Part shown: positions 33,953 through 42,815 of the stretch, piece by piece | Position numbering within the stretch: position 1 is the first letter of the stretch | Layout: each line of letters starts with the position of its first letter | Assembly (NCBI RefSeq): GCF_022532105.1 | Contig: NZ_CP092832.1 | Location: 2,509,001 to 2,573,000, forward strand | Origin: Flavobacterium sp. HJ-32-4 | GTDB taxonomy: Bacteria; Bacteroidota; Bacteroidia; Flavobacteriales; Flavobacteriaceae | DNA length: 64,000 bases | Reading direction: 5' to 3' | Position numbers and translations under genes: made by a program | The notes under the pieces: generated by a model | Told to the model about the DNA's origin: nothing | The model's input: the letters and a program-made list of their open reading frames with translations, nothing else | Database searches by the model: none

Positions 33953-34743
33953 ATCTTTTCCTTCTGGAATTGTTCGTAGCGGGGTTTCAGCGGCGAGAAT
34001 TTGATGGTTTCCTTACTGCCCAGGGCGAGATAACCCAAACGTGACAGGCTTTCGTCAAAGAGTGTGAGCGCCCGGTCTTGTAAGTCCTTATCGAAATAAA
34101 TCAGCACGTTCCGGCATAAAATGAGGTCAAATTCATTGAACGAACCGTCCGATACCAGGTTGTGTTGGGAAAATACCATCCGGGTGGAGAGGCTTTCCTG
34201 GAACTTCGCGAGTCCGTAGTTGGCCGTGTAATAATCGGAGAAGTCGGACACACCTCCCGCCAAACGGTAGTTTTCGGAATACTGCACCATCGTCCGCAGC
34301 GGGAAGACCCCTTCGCGGGCAATTTCCAGCACATGGGCGTTTAGGTCGGTTGCATACAACAGCGTTTTATCCAACAGCCCCAGCTCGTGCAGCACGATGG
34401 CCATCGAGTAGACCTCTTCACCTGTGGAACAGCCCGCATGCCAGATGCGCAAAAAGGGCTTGGCACCGAGGGTGGGAAGGATGTGCTGCCGCAGCAACCG
34501 GTAAAACCCCGGATCGCGGAACATTTCGGTGACGTTGACCGTTACTTCTTCTACGAGGCGGGCAAGGTATACTTCATCCTGCCTGACGCGCGACAGCAGG
34601 TCGTGAAACGAGCGATGGCCGTCTAACAGGAAAACGCGTTCTACCCGGCGTTTGAGCGACGCCCGGGAATAGCCGCTAAAGTCATAGCCGTGGTAGTTGG
34701 CCACTTCCTGTATCAGCAACTCAAGTTCGCGGTCGTCTATCAT
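33934..34743 (-). CDS. CheR-type protein-glutamate methyltransferase
   Basis: 269 residues. The N-terminal helical part (YHGYDFSGYSRASLKRRVERVF) and the SAM-binding fold (LRIWHAGCSTGEEVYSMAIVL, LLYATDLNAHVLEIAREGVF, FDLILCRNVLIYFDKDLQDR) match CheR. It should transfer methyl groups from SAM to glutamate side chains of a signalling protein. It overlaps both neighbours (receiver gene by 23 bp, cheB by 19 bp), so the three are translationally coupled. CheR-CheB pairs coupled to hybrid kinases rather than chemoreceptors are a known Bacteroidota theme (from memory). Confidence 0.9.
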   Translation of the reverse strand: MIDDRELELLIQEVANYHGYDFSGYSRASLKRRVERVFLLDGHRSFHDLLSRVRQDEVYLARLVEEVTVNVTEMFRDPGFYRLLRQHILPTLGAKPFLRIWHAGCSTGEEVYSMAIVLHELGLLDKTLLYATDLNAHVLEIAREGVFPLRTMVQYSENYRLAGGVSDFSDYYTANYGLAKFQESLSTRMVFSQHNLVSDGSFNEFDLILCRNVLIYFDKDLQDRALTLFDESLSRLGYLALGSKETIKFSPLKPRYEQFQKEKIWKKLQ

Positions 34744-35107
34744 GGCAATAGTGGTTTAGCAGTTGCATCAAGCGATCGACGTCGATGGGTTTCGACAAAT
34801 AGTCGTCGGCGCCTACGGCGAGGCATTTCTCGCGGTCGCCCACCATTGCCTGGGCGGTAACCGAAATGATGGGCTTTTTTTCACAGCCCGGTAGGCTGCG
34901 GATGAGGGGAATGGCTTCGTATCCGTCCATCTCGGGCATCATCATATCCATCAGGATCACATCAATCGGATGGTTGCCTGAAAGGAATTCAATCGCTTCT
35001 TTCGCTCCCGAACAGGATTGACACGAAAATCCCCTGGATTTCAAAACGGCCGAAAGAGCGAAAATGTTCCGGCTGTCGTCGTCAATGATAAGAATCTGAT
35101 GCGCCAC
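34721..35107 (-). CDS. Single-domain response regulator
   Basis: 128 residues from a GTG start at 35107. It is a receiver domain only: acidic pocket IIDDDS (9-12), phospho-acceptor D54 in VILMDMMMPEMDG, switch Thr in ISVTAQAM and Lys in YLSKPIDVD. It is very similar to the third receiver of the hybrid kinase just upstream (ending 35113), so the two probably arose by duplication. It has no output domain and may relay phosphate or regulate CheB/CheR. Confidence 0.9.
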   Translation of the reverse strand: MAHQILIIDDDSRNIFALSAVLKSRGFSCQSCSGAKEAIEFLSGNHPIDVILMDMMMPEMDGYEAIPLIRSLPGCEKKPIISVTAQAMVGDREKCLAVGADDYLSKPIDVDRLMQLLNHYCHDRRPRT

Positions 35108-35112
35108 GCACG

Positions 35113-35481
35113 CTATTTTTTGTCATACAGCCATACCCGTAGCAACGAGAGCAATTGATCGACGTCGACCGGTTTCGTAATGTAGTCGGACGCGCCGGCA
35201 CGGATGCACTTCTCGCGGTCGCCCATCATGGCCTTCGCAGTGACGGCGATGATCGGGAGTTGTTTGTATCGTTTGATTTTTCGGATTTCCTGTGCCGCTT
35301 CATACCCATCCATATTGGGCATCATCATGTCAAGCAGCACGATGTCGGTTTCAGGATGTTCTTCTAGCGCCTCCAACGCTTCTTTGCCGTCAATGGCGGT
35401 TATCACCTTCATTTTAAGCGTCTCGAGCGATTTGGTGAGGGAGTAGATGTTGCGTACATCGTCGTCGACCACCAATACGGT
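35113..35481 (-). CDS. Third receiver domain of the hybrid kinase, in the -1 frame
   Basis: This is the part of the -1 frame that would be read after the A7 run: [20 protein letters not shown], then [16 protein letters not shown] with the phospho-acceptor Asp, [28 protein letters not shown], ending WLYDKK. It is a complete receiver with no mutations. The same frame is open upstream to 35781, but there it reads Arg-rich nonsense, the shadow of the kinase frame, so an independent start is unlikely. Homologous hybrid kinases carry this domain in frame after the second receiver (from memory). Confidence 0.75.
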   Translation of the reverse strand, partial: TVLVVDDDVRNIYSLTKSLETLKMKVITAIDGKEALEALEEHPETDIVLLDMMMPNMDGYEAAQEIRKIKRYKQLPIIAVTAKAMMGDREKCIRAGASDYITKPVDVDQLLSLLRVWLYDKK

Positions 35482-38400
35482 TTTTTTCCGCTGAGCACGT
35501 TCTGGAGGAGTCCGAAACGGGCGTTGTCGCGACGTCCTTCTTTTTTCTCTTCTACGAGATGGAGGAAGAGGGATACTTCGTCGAGCATCCGTTGGTAGGA
35601 GTGGGCGGTTTTCACCACGATCGAATCGGCGTAACGACGGATCTTGACTTCCTCGGCCATCGACAGGCTCTTTCCGGTGAAAACGATGACCGGTACGCTT
35701 TCCAGGTCTTTGTTTTTCTTGACGTTCTCGAGCACTTCGTAGGAATTTGGGTCGGGAATGCCCATGTCGAGTATGACACAATCGACGGTGTCGTTGGTCA
35801 GGGTCTGTATGCTTTCGTCTATGTCGCTCTTGATCTCCGATTTGATGCTGTGGGCTTCGAGGAAATAGGCTAGGGCTTTCGCATGTTTGGGGTTGTCTTC
35901 GACGATGAGTACCTTTTGTGATTCCCGGCTGACAATGTGTTCGATACGCCGAAACACCTCAGGTATCTGTTCCATTGCGGTGGGCTTGTCGACGAAGTGG
36001 GCGGCGCCTTTCAGCAGGCTTTCATGCCGCACGTTATGGGACGAAATGACGTGCACGGGAATGTGCTTCGTCTGTGGGTTTTGTTTGAGGTCTTCCATTA
36101 CTTCCCAACCATTTCGCACGGGCAGTTGCAGGTCGAGCAGGATACCAACCGGTCGGTGGGCGAGCGCCAGCGGAATGGCATGGTCGCCGCGGACGGTCGT
36201 CACACATTTGTAGCCGCGTTGGTGGGCGTATTCCATGAGGGTACGGGCGAAAATCACATCGTCTTCTACGATCAGGATGACCTTGTCGTCGGGCTGCAGG
36301 TCGTTTCGGTCGTCGTCGATATCCTCCGGAATTCTGTTTTCCAAATACGACTGGGTAGCCATCGGGGTCTCTTCTACCTGCAATTCCTCCACAGGCAGGA
36401 GGTTTTCGTTTCCGGTGGTTCCCGTAATCGGTAGGCGCAATGAAAATGTGCTTCCTTCGCCGGGTTTACTGCTTACGGAGAGCCCTCCTTTCAACAGGCG
36501 GGCGAGTTCGCGGCTGATGGACAGGCCAAGTCCGGTGCCGCCGTATTTTCTTTTCGTCGAACCGTCGGCCTGCTGGAAGGCGTCGAATATGAGCGGTTGC
36601 TTTTCCTTGGGAATGCCGATTCCGGTGTCGACGACGGAGAAACAAACAAACTTCGGATTCTTTGGATGTTGGCAGATTTGCAGTGTAACGGATCCTTCCG
36701 ACGTGAACTTGATCGCATTCGAAATCAGGTTGTTCAGTATCTGTTCGATGCGCATGCGATCGGTTCGGATGACGACGGGCGCATCGGGCTCGATCTCAAT
36801 ATGGAACTCGATGCCTTTGTGTCGCGCCACTTCGCTGAAAAGTCCGTGTAGGCTGTCGGTGATTTCGGAAATGGCGACATCCTGCAATTCCACTTCCATC
36901 TTCCCGGCTTCGATTTTCGACAGGTCGAGTATTTCGTCGATGAGCGCCAACAGTCCGCTGCCGGAACTTTGGATCACGCGTGCGAATTCTGTTTGTTCGG
37001 GTGACAGGTTGCCTTCGTTGTTTTCGGAGAGGAGACGGCTCAACAGTAAAATCGAATTCAACGGTGTGCGAAGTTCGTGCGACATATTGGCAAGGAACTC
37101 GGATTTGTAACGGGTGCTCAACTCCAATTCCTCGCTTTTCTTCTGGATCTCGACGTTGCGTTCTTCCAACAATACGCTGCGTTCGGAGAGTTCTTCGTTG
37201 GTTTGCTGCAGTTCTTCCTGTTGTACTTTCAGTTCCTCTTCGGATGCCTGTAACTTTTCGGTCTGGGCTTCGAGTTCGGCGTTGATGCTCTCGAGTTCGC
37301 TGTGCTGCGCCTTAAGTTCCTCGGCTTGTGATTGGGTTTCTTCCAACAGTTCCTGTAACTGGCGGCGGTTTTGTGACGCCCTGAGTGCGGTTGCTATGGT
37401 GCCTGCCACGAGGTTCAGGAACTCCAGGTGCTGGGGCGGGTAGGGTCGGGTAGCGGCCAATTCGAGCACGCCTTCTACCGCGGCTTCGATCAGCGGAAGG
37501 GCCACGACATGCGCCGGCCGGATTTCGCCCATCGCAAAATGGATGTGGAGGTCGGCGTCGTCAGGGGCTTTGATTTCGAGCATCTTTTGGCTGGCAACGG
37601 CTTCTCCGGCCAGTCCTTCGCCCAATTCGATTATTTCTGCCGTGCGATCGGCCTGGTAGCTGTATCCGGCGGTCCGGCGCAGCCTACCATTTTCGAATAC
37701 GTAGAGGAGTCCGGCCTGGCTGTCGGTGTATTCGGCCATAAACGCCACTACATCCCGCGCCAACTCCGCGGTTGTTTTGTCGCCGAGCATGACTTTGCCC
37801 AACAACGACTGGCCGGTTTGCAGCCATTCGTTCTTTGAGAGCGTCTGGAACGACTGGTCAAGTGACGATGCCATGTTGTTGAGTGCGCCGCCCAGCGTTC
37901 CGAGAGCGTCTTTTTGGTGTTCGTCTACGCGGATGCCATAATTACCGGTTGCGATCTGCGCCGCCATGCCGCTGATCAGTTGGATGCGGTCGGCCGTTTC
38001 GCGGTCTTTTTCGGCTAATTGCTGGTAGAGCAACGCCCGTTCGTTGTAATCGTTCAGGATGCGGGAGAAGAAAAGTCCGGATATGATCAATGCGATGATT
38101 GCCGCGACCACAATCAACATGACACTGTATACCGCATATTCCTCCGATTTGGCCGACCGGATCTTGAGCAACCGCTGTTCTTCGTTTTCGAGGGTTTGCA
38201 TGGTGGCGCGGACGCGTGCCATCAATTCTGTACCGTTTTTGAGGTCAAACGTGGCGGTTTGTTTGCCGTTGCGGCGTTCGTCGATGCGGAGTTTGAGATA
38301 GGAAAAGAACTCGGTCCGTAACGGCCGTAATTTCCGCAGCACTACCTGTTGGTGCGGGTTGTCAAGGGTCAGTTCTTCTACCTTACCTATGAACTGGTCG

Positions 38401-38660
38401 GTTCGGGCGGAAGCTGTTTGGTAGTCGGTGAGTAGGGAGGCACGACCGGTGATAAGAAAGCCCCGCATGGCGGTCTGGGCGTCGAGCATGACGGCTTCGG
38501 CCTGTTTGATGTTGTAGATGACTTCCTGGGTGTGACCGACCATGCGGTTCGTTTCGAGCAGCTTCCGTATACTGAGGTAGGACGCGACCGAACTGACGAT
38601 CAAAATCAGCAGGGATACCGCAAAACTAATCAGCAGGTTACGTTTGAACGTTGTCTTCAT
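35409..38660 (-). CDS. Hybrid sensor histidine kinase (CHASE3-HAMP-GAF-HisKA-HATPase-REC-REC), frame broken at 35481
   Basis: 1083 residues in the zero frame. Order: TM1 (about 10-30), CHASE3-like sensor (31-175), TM2 (178-200), HAMP (200-275), GAF (285-430), coiled coil (430-515), HisKA with H528 in [15 protein letters not shown], HATPase with [14 protein letters not shown] and [12 protein letters not shown], receiver 1 (793-910, D843), receiver 2 (about 918-1035). The frame ends in a 21-residue nonsense tail after the A7 run, while a third receiver continues in the -1 frame. It is the second gene of a five-gene operon, 2 bp after the receiver-kinase gene. A base deletion, an assembly error or programmed frameshifting could explain the split. 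Confidence 0.9.
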   Translation of the reverse strand: MKTTFKRNLLISFAVSLLILIVSSVASYLSIRKLLETNRMVGHTQEVIYNIKQAEAVMLDAQTAMRGFLITGRASLLTDYQTASARTDQFIGKVEELTLDNPHQQVVLRKLRPLRTEFFSYLKLRIDERRNGKQTATFDLKNGTELMARVRATMQTLENEEQRLLKIRSAKSEEYAVYSVMLIVVAAIIALIISGLFFSRILNDYNERALLYQQLAEKDRETADRIQLISGMAAQIATGNYGIRVDEHQKDALGTLGGALNNMASSLDQSFQTLSKNEWLQTGQSLLGKVMLGDKTTAELARDVVAFMAEYTDSQAGLLYVFENGRLRRTAGYSYQADRTAEIIELGEGLAGEAVASQKMLEIKAPDDADLHIHFAMGEIRPAHVVALPLIEAAVEGVLELAATRPYPPQHLEFLNLVAGTIATALRASQNRRQLQELLEETQSQAEELKAQHSELESINAELEAQTEKLQASEEELKVQQEELQQTNEELSERSVLLEERNVEIQKKSEELELSTRYKSEFLANMSHELRTPLNSILLLSRLLSENNEGNLSPEQTEFARVIQSSGSGLLALIDEILDLSKIEAGKMEVELQDVAISEITDSLHGLFSEVARHKGIEFHIEIEPDAPVVIRTDRMRIEQILNNLISNAIKFTSEGSVTLQICQHPKNPKFVCFSVVDTGIGIPKEKQPLIFDAFQQADGSTKRKYGGTGLGLSISRELARLLKGGLSVSSKPGEGSTFSLRLPITGTTGNENLLPVEELQVEETPMATQSYLENRIPEDIDDDRNDLQPDDKVILIVEDDVIFARTLMEYAHQRGYKCVTTVRGDHAIPLALAHRPVGILLDLQLPVRNGWEVMEDLKQNPQTKHIPVHVISSHNVRHESLLKGAAHFVDKPTAMEQIPEVFRRIEHIVSRESQKVLIVEDNPKHAKALAYFLEAHSIKSEIKSDIDESIQTLTNDTVDCVILDMGIPDPNSYEVLENVKKNKDLESVPVIVFTGKSLSMAEEVKIRRYADSIVVKTAHSYQRMLDEVSLFLHLVEEKKEGRRDNARFGLLQNVLSGKKPYWWSTTMYATSTPSPNRSRRLK
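35481..35487 (-). other. A7 slippery run at the frame switch of the hybrid kinase
   Basis: On the coding strand the zero frame reads GGA AAA AAA CCG. The run forms the heptamer A AAA AAA, a classic -1 slippery site. A one-base backward slip gives GGA AAA AAA ACC GTA, which joins the kinase to an intact third receiver domain. A small hairpin (GATGT/ACATC) begins about 20 bases downstream. An eighth A in the genome would restore one continuous frame. Confidence 0.6.
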
Positions 38661-38662
38661 GT

Positions 38663-39889
38663 TTAGACCGGTAACAGGATGATGAATGTGGCGCCTTCTC
38701 CCACACGACTGCGTGCCGTGATCAAACCGTTGTGTTTCTCGATGATCTTTTTGGCGATAGCGAGTCCGATGCCGGTTCCTTCATAGTCGCGTCGGTCGTG
38801 CAGGCTCTGGAAGATGACGAATATTTTTTCGAGGTACACTTCGTCGAAGCCAATGCCGTTGTCGGCCACGGTAATCCGGCAGAACGCCCCTTCGGGATCG
38901 GCCACAGCGTCGAAGTCTTTGGTGGCGACCCGTTCGCCCGAAATGGTAATGCGGGGCTGCCTGTCGGGTTGGGAGAATTTGAGGGCGTTCTCGATCAGGT
39001 TCTGGAACAATTGCCGGAGCTGGCTCGTAACCGCCGTGATGACCGGTAAGGGTTTTACGTCTACGGTGGCACCTTTCGCTTCGATCAGGTGGTCAAAATC
39101 GGCAATGACCTCACGCAGGACTTCATTTAAATCGGTTTTCTCAGTGGCGACCTTTGACGATAGCCGCGAATAGTCGAGGAGATCGTTGATGAGGCTCGAC
39201 ATCCGTTCCGCGGCGGTCACGGTGCGGTCAGCATAGTCGATGGCTTTTTCGTCGGGTGACAGGTATTTCTCGCGCATCATCTTGACGAGCATCGAAATCT
39301 TGCGCAGCGGTTCTTTCAGGTCGTGCGAGACGACCCAGGAGAATTGTTGGAGTTCGTGGTTGCGGAGTTCCAATTCCTCGTTTTTGGCACGCAGTTCGCG
39401 GGTGCGTTCGGCCACCTTCGATTCGAGTCCTTCGTTGGCAATCTGCTGCTCATGCTGCGCCTGTTTTCGTATTTCGATTTCTTTGGAAAGCAGGTCGCGG
39501 ATGGCTTCCAGTTCCTTTTTTTGTTCGTATAACTTCTGGAAGGTCTTGACCTTTAAGATCAACAATTCCGGGTCGACCGGTTTTGTGATGTAATCCACAC
39601 CGCCGCTTTCGTATCCTTTGGAAATAAACCGCTTCTGTTTATTGACCGCCGACAGGAATATGACCGGGATGTCTTTGGTGCGGTTGCTGCCCGCCAGCGT
39701 CTCGGCGACTTCAAAACCATCAATGCCGGGCATTTGCACGTCGAGGATGATTAAGGAATAGTCGGTCTTGAGGATTTTACGCAAGGCTTCTTCTCCAGAC
39801 TCGGCTGCGTCTGAGGGCAATCCGTGTAAGTCGAGTATCTTCTGGAGGGGAAGGATATTCTCCCGCTTGTCATCTACGACGAGGATCAT
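38663..39889 (-). CDS. Receiver-histidine kinase (REC-HisKA-HATPase)
   Basis: 408 residues, soluble. Receiver at 1-120 with D50 in SLIILDVQMPGIDGFE and ITKPVDPELL; coiled coil at 120-180 (ESKVAERTRELRAKNEELEL); HisKA with H189 in WVVSHDLKEPLRKIS; HATPase with QNLIENALKFSQ, VADNGIGF and YEGTGIGLAIAKKI. The kinase would be controlled by phosphorylation of its own receiver, so it probably works downstream of the membrane hybrid kinase encoded next. It is the first gene of the operon, with the promoter about 65 bp upstream. Confidence 0.92.
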   Translation of the reverse strand: MILVVDDKRENILPLQKILDLHGLPSDAAESGEEALRKILKTDYSLIILDVQMPGIDGFEVAETLAGSNRTKDIPVIFLSAVNKQKRFISKGYESGGVDYITKPVDPELLILKVKTFQKLYEQKKELEAIRDLLSKEIEIRKQAQHEQQIANEGLESKVAERTRELRAKNEELELRNHELQQFSWVVSHDLKEPLRKISMLVKMMREKYLSPDEKAIDYADRTVTAAERMSSLINDLLDYSRLSSKVATEKTDLNEVLREVIADFDHLIEAKGATVDVKPLPVITAVTSQLRQLFQNLIENALKFSQPDRQPRITISGERVATKDFDAVADPEGAFCRITVADNGIGFDEVYLEKIFVIFQSLHDRRDYEGTGIGLAIAKKIIEKHNGLITARSRVGEGATFIILLPV

Positions 39890-39953
39890 AGCAGGAGCGG
39901 GGTTTGGGGGTTTTCAATCACTTTTTGTAGGTCAATTTTGAGGGCGCTTCTCT

Positions 39954-39984
39954 CAAATTTACGATTAACTTACAAAATGCGAAA
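39954..39984 (-). promoter_or_regulatory. Probable promoter of the kinase-CheR-CheB operon
   Basis: On the minus strand TTTC (39984-39981) and TAAATTTG (39961-39954) are 19 bp apart, close to the Bacteroidota -33/-7 pattern. The surrounding sequence is AT-rich. Confidence 0.5.
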
Positions 39985-40255
39985 ATAATAAAGCTAAAAA
40001 ATACATAAATAGACAAAAAGCGAAAATACGCTGTCTACTAGTCGGCAATTATCGAAGGACGTGTATCGTGGCACACCCTCTATTGAAGCCGCGGCAGGCC
40101 CAGACAGTAAAAATCCTTGTTATCGCGTGTGGGCTATTCGTCACACCGTAGATAGACTGCAAGACATACTGTATTTACCATCAGAAATTTAGCTCAATCG
40201 ACACAACTACCAAATTGAAATAGATTTCAGCGTGAATCTTTAAGAAAAAGAGGAT
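39985..40255. other. Intergenic region without recognised feature
   Basis: The spacer between the divergent signalling operon and the PAP2 gene is AT-rich next to the operon promoter and mixed beyond. I see no ORF with a plausible start, no tRNA and no repeat. TAGATTTC at 40221-40228 could be a weak -7 element for the PAP2 gene, whose ATG is preceded by a purine-rich AAAAAGAGGA. Confidence 0.4.
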
Positions 40256-41218
40256 ATGCGACCGAGCCTTCGTTTTCTGACACGACCTTTTGAGTTTCTA
40301 TTTCCGTTGTGCCAGGCCAGTGCCTACCAGAGATCCATGAGGACGGTATTTTCGACACGACCGCATGCGGAAGTGTGCTCGAGACTAAACGCACAGGCTG
40401 TTCGAAATTATGCCCGGCTTCCGATCTATTCCCTTTTTATACCGATGTTTATTCTTGCCGCGCTATTTCTGTATCTCAATTGGCGCGATGCGTTGAACGC
40501 AGACCGTTATATAGGCATTCAGAAAGTCTGGTTTTATGAACTGAATACGGATTTCTCATGGTTGCCGGGTGTTCAATACAACCTCACCCAATTCGGGGAT
40601 GCGTTTGTTTTTCTCTCTTTTCTCACGCTTTTGTTTGTGTATGCGCCCCGAATTTGGGAATCCCTTATATCCGCATTGTTACTTTCGTTTGTACTTACGT
40701 GCCCGTTAAAGAGCCTGGTTTCCGTTCCACGGCCTGCCGCAGTGTTCGACCATGGAAGCTTCGTTATCGTCGGAAAAGCGTTGCGCGGGCACAACAGCTT
40801 ACCTTCGGGTCATTCCATTACGGTCTTCACGGTACTTACGGTTTTGATATTCGCACTGGCTCCTGAAAGAAAATCGCTAAAGATTATATGGTATTGCCTT
40901 ACCATTTTCGTTGGGGTGATTGTGGCATTTACGAGGGTAACAATCGGAGCACATTACCCCCTTGACGTCATAATTGGCGGTGTAATAGGTTATATCCTAG
41001 GGATTTTAGGCATCTTTGCAAGCCGACGTTTTCGCATTTGGGGGTGGATTAATAATGTCATGTGCTACCCTTTCCTGGTGCTTTTGATTTTAGGGTGTTG
41101 CGTTGTATTCGCTACCAAGATTATCCAGGAGAACCTTTTTGTCTACTATCTTGCAATGGCCAGTCTTCTTGTTTCACTAAAGAAAATAAGTAATGTCTAT
41201 CTTAAAAAAGGAGATTAA
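40256..41218 (+). CDS. PAP2-family phosphatase, possibly lipid A 1-phosphatase (LpxE-like)
   Basis: 320 residues from ATG 40256; an internal Met (MRTVFSTRPHAEV) would give a shorter form. About six membrane segments. The three phosphatase motifs are intact: KSLVSVPRPAA, SLPSGHS and TRVTIGAHYPLDV. PAP2 membrane enzymes act on lipid phosphates at the outer face of the inner membrane. The gene overlaps a phosphoethanolamine transferase gene by 26 bp, the same order as lpxE-eptA in Helicobacter pylori, so removal of a lipid A phosphate is the best guess; undecaprenyl pyrophosphatase is the alternative. The GC content looks lower than in neighbours. Confidence 0.82.
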   Translation: MRPSLRFLTRPFEFLFPLCQASAYQRSMRTVFSTRPHAEVCSRLNAQAVRNYARLPIYSLFIPMFILAALFLYLNWRDALNADRYIGIQKVWFYELNTDFSWLPGVQYNLTQFGDAFVFLSFLTLLFVYAPRIWESLISALLLSFVLTCPLKSLVSVPRPAAVFDHGSFVIVGKALRGHNSLPSGHSITVFTVLTVLIFALAPERKSLKIIWYCLTIFVGVIVAFTRVTIGAHYPLDVIIGGVIGYILGILGIFASRRFRIWGWINNVMCYPFLVLLILGCCVVFATKIIQENLFVYYLAMASLLVSLKKISNVYLKKGD

Positions 41219-42719
41219 GTTAACGCACTTCGTACTCGTAATGAGTACGTTAAACTTTGTACTCTTTCACTTTCCCTTTTTCCGTTTTGTGTTCAACAGC
41301 GTCGACTACACGAGTTTCAACGGTATTTTACTGGTTATCAGTTTGCTGGTCCTGATGGTAGTGCTGAACGCATTTGTCTTTTATCTTATCTTTTACCTGT
41401 CGGTTGTGTTCGGCCGGGTCCTATTGACACTATTCTTTGTTGTAAACGCCCTTGCGGTCTATTTCGTCGTTACCTATGGCGTCATTATAGACGAAACCAT
41501 GATCGGCAATGTGCTTAATACCAGTTATGATGAGTCGAGCAGTTTCCTTTCGTTTCGGCTGGTACTTTACATCGTTCTGCTCGGTATACTGCCCAGCGTG
41601 TATATTTTCCGGGTTAAAATAGTCAAAGGGGCTCTAAAACCTTTTTTGCTCATTTCCTCGCTGACCCTACTGTTCATTGCGTTATTGGTATTCGTCAATG
41701 CGAGCAATTGGCTTTGGATCGATAAGAATTCAAAACGATTGGGAGGTCTCGCCATGCCGTGGTCCTACACGGTAAATCTCCAGTTATTCTACATTCACAA
41801 GAGCCAGAAAAACGAGAAAGAGATTTTGTTACCGGATGCACGAATACGGGATACCGAAAAATCGGTGGTCGTGCTTGTCATCGGCGAATCGGCGAGAAGC
41901 CAGAATTTTTCGCTTTACGGTTACCCCAGGAACACCAATCCTTTGCTTTCAAAAGAGCCGGGGGTCCATCATTTCAATGCGACATCATGCGCCACATACA
42001 CCACTGCCGGGGTCAAATGCATACTGGAACACACTGACTCCGGAAAGTTATACGAAATCTTACCCAATTACCTCTATCGCAATGACGTGGAAGTCGTGTG
42101 GCGCACGTCTAACTGGGGAGAGCCCCCGGTGCATATCAAAAACTATCAGAAAAGCGAAGACTTACGATCGGGCTGTACCGATGATGGGTGCCATCATGAT
42201 GAAGTGCTTCTGAAGGGCCTGAAACAACTGATTTTGTCCAGTAAGAAGAATAAAATTTTGATCGTTTTGCACACCAGTATCAGCCACGGTCCGACCTACA
42301 ATAAGAAGTACCCGTCGCGATTTGAGGTTTTCAAACCCGTATGTTCCAGTGTGGAATTAGGGAATTGTTCGAATCAGTCGCTGATAAATGCCTATGACAA
42401 TACCATTGTCTATACCGATTATGTTTTGCACCAGGCCATCGAAGATTTAAAGCAACTCAAAGCGTATAAGAGTGCCCTGATCTTCGTTTCCGATCACGGG
42501 GAGTCTTTGGGAGAGAAAAACCTATATATGCACGGACTGCCGATGAGTATTGCCCCTAAAGAGCAGTATGAGATTCCGTTTATAGTTTGGACGTCACCCG
42601 GTTCTGACAAAGTGAAGTCTTTTGAAACGGTAAACCAAAACTATGTATTCCACAGTGTATTGCATTTTTTGAATATTGAAAGTCCCGTGTACGAAGAAGA
42701 TCTGAATATCTTTGAATAA
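41193..42719 (+). CDS. Lipid A phosphoethanolamine transferase (EptA-like)
   Basis: 508 residues. Five membrane helices occupy residues 1-165, followed by a periplasmic sulfatase-fold domain. Metal and catalytic motifs: VVVLVIGESARSQNFSLYGY (Glu ligand), the nucleophile Thr region SCATYTTAGVKC, HTSISHGPTY, and IFVSDHGESLGEKNLYMHG (Asp/His ligands). Paired cysteines (VKC, SGC, DGC, PVC, GNC) should form the disulfides typical of EptA. The enzyme moves phosphoethanolamine from phosphatidylethanolamine to lipid A and lowers binding of cationic peptides. It is coupled to the PAP2 gene. Confidence 0.88.
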   Translation: MSILKKEIKLTHFVLVMSTLNFVLFHFPFFRFVFNSVDYTSFNGILLVISLLVLMVVLNAFVFYLIFYLSVVFGRVLLTLFFVVNALAVYFVVTYGVIIDETMIGNVLNTSYDESSSFLSFRLVLYIVLLGILPSVYIFRVKIVKGALKPFLLISSLTLLFIALLVFVNASNWLWIDKNSKRLGGLAMPWSYTVNLQLFYIHKSQKNEKEILLPDARIRDTEKSVVVLVIGESARSQNFSLYGYPRNTNPLLSKEPGVHHFNATSCATYTTAGVKCILEHTDSGKLYEILPNYLYRNDVEVVWRTSNWGEPPVHIKNYQKSEDLRSGCTDDGCHHDEVLLKGLKQLILSSKKNKILIVLHTSISHGPTYNKKYPSRFEVFKPVCSSVELGNCSNQSLINAYDNTIVYTDYVLHQAIEDLKQLKAYKSALIFVSDHGESLGEKNLYMHGLPMSIAPKEQYEIPFIVWTSPGSDKVKSFETVNQNYVFHSVLHFLNIESPVYEEDLNIFE

Positions 42720-42744
42720 GGGTGTTTCATACGATTTTTGACCA

Positions 42745-42774
42745 CAAAAAAGGGGCTGTCTTACAACAGCCCCC
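42745..42774 (-). terminator. Rho-independent terminator after the Rieske oxidoreductase gene
   Basis: On the minus strand GGGGGCTGT and ACAGCCCC form a stem around TGTAAG, followed by six T. It serves the gene at 42816-44390; it may also slow plus-strand transcripts of the phosphoethanolamine transferase gene. Confidence 0.8.
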
Positions 42775-42815
42775 TTCACACATGGCGGCACCTACCCATT
42801 ATAATACCGCCACGG

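Noticed and set aside
35482..35781. Independent start for the third receiver domain upstream of the A7 run
   Set aside because: In that frame the sequence upstream of the A-run is Arg-rich nonsense overlapping conserved kinase receiver codons, so translation is more likely to enter by frame change.
39890..40255. tRNA or small RNA in the 366-bp gap
   Set aside because: No cloverleaf, no terminator hairpin and no conserved motif could be found by eye.
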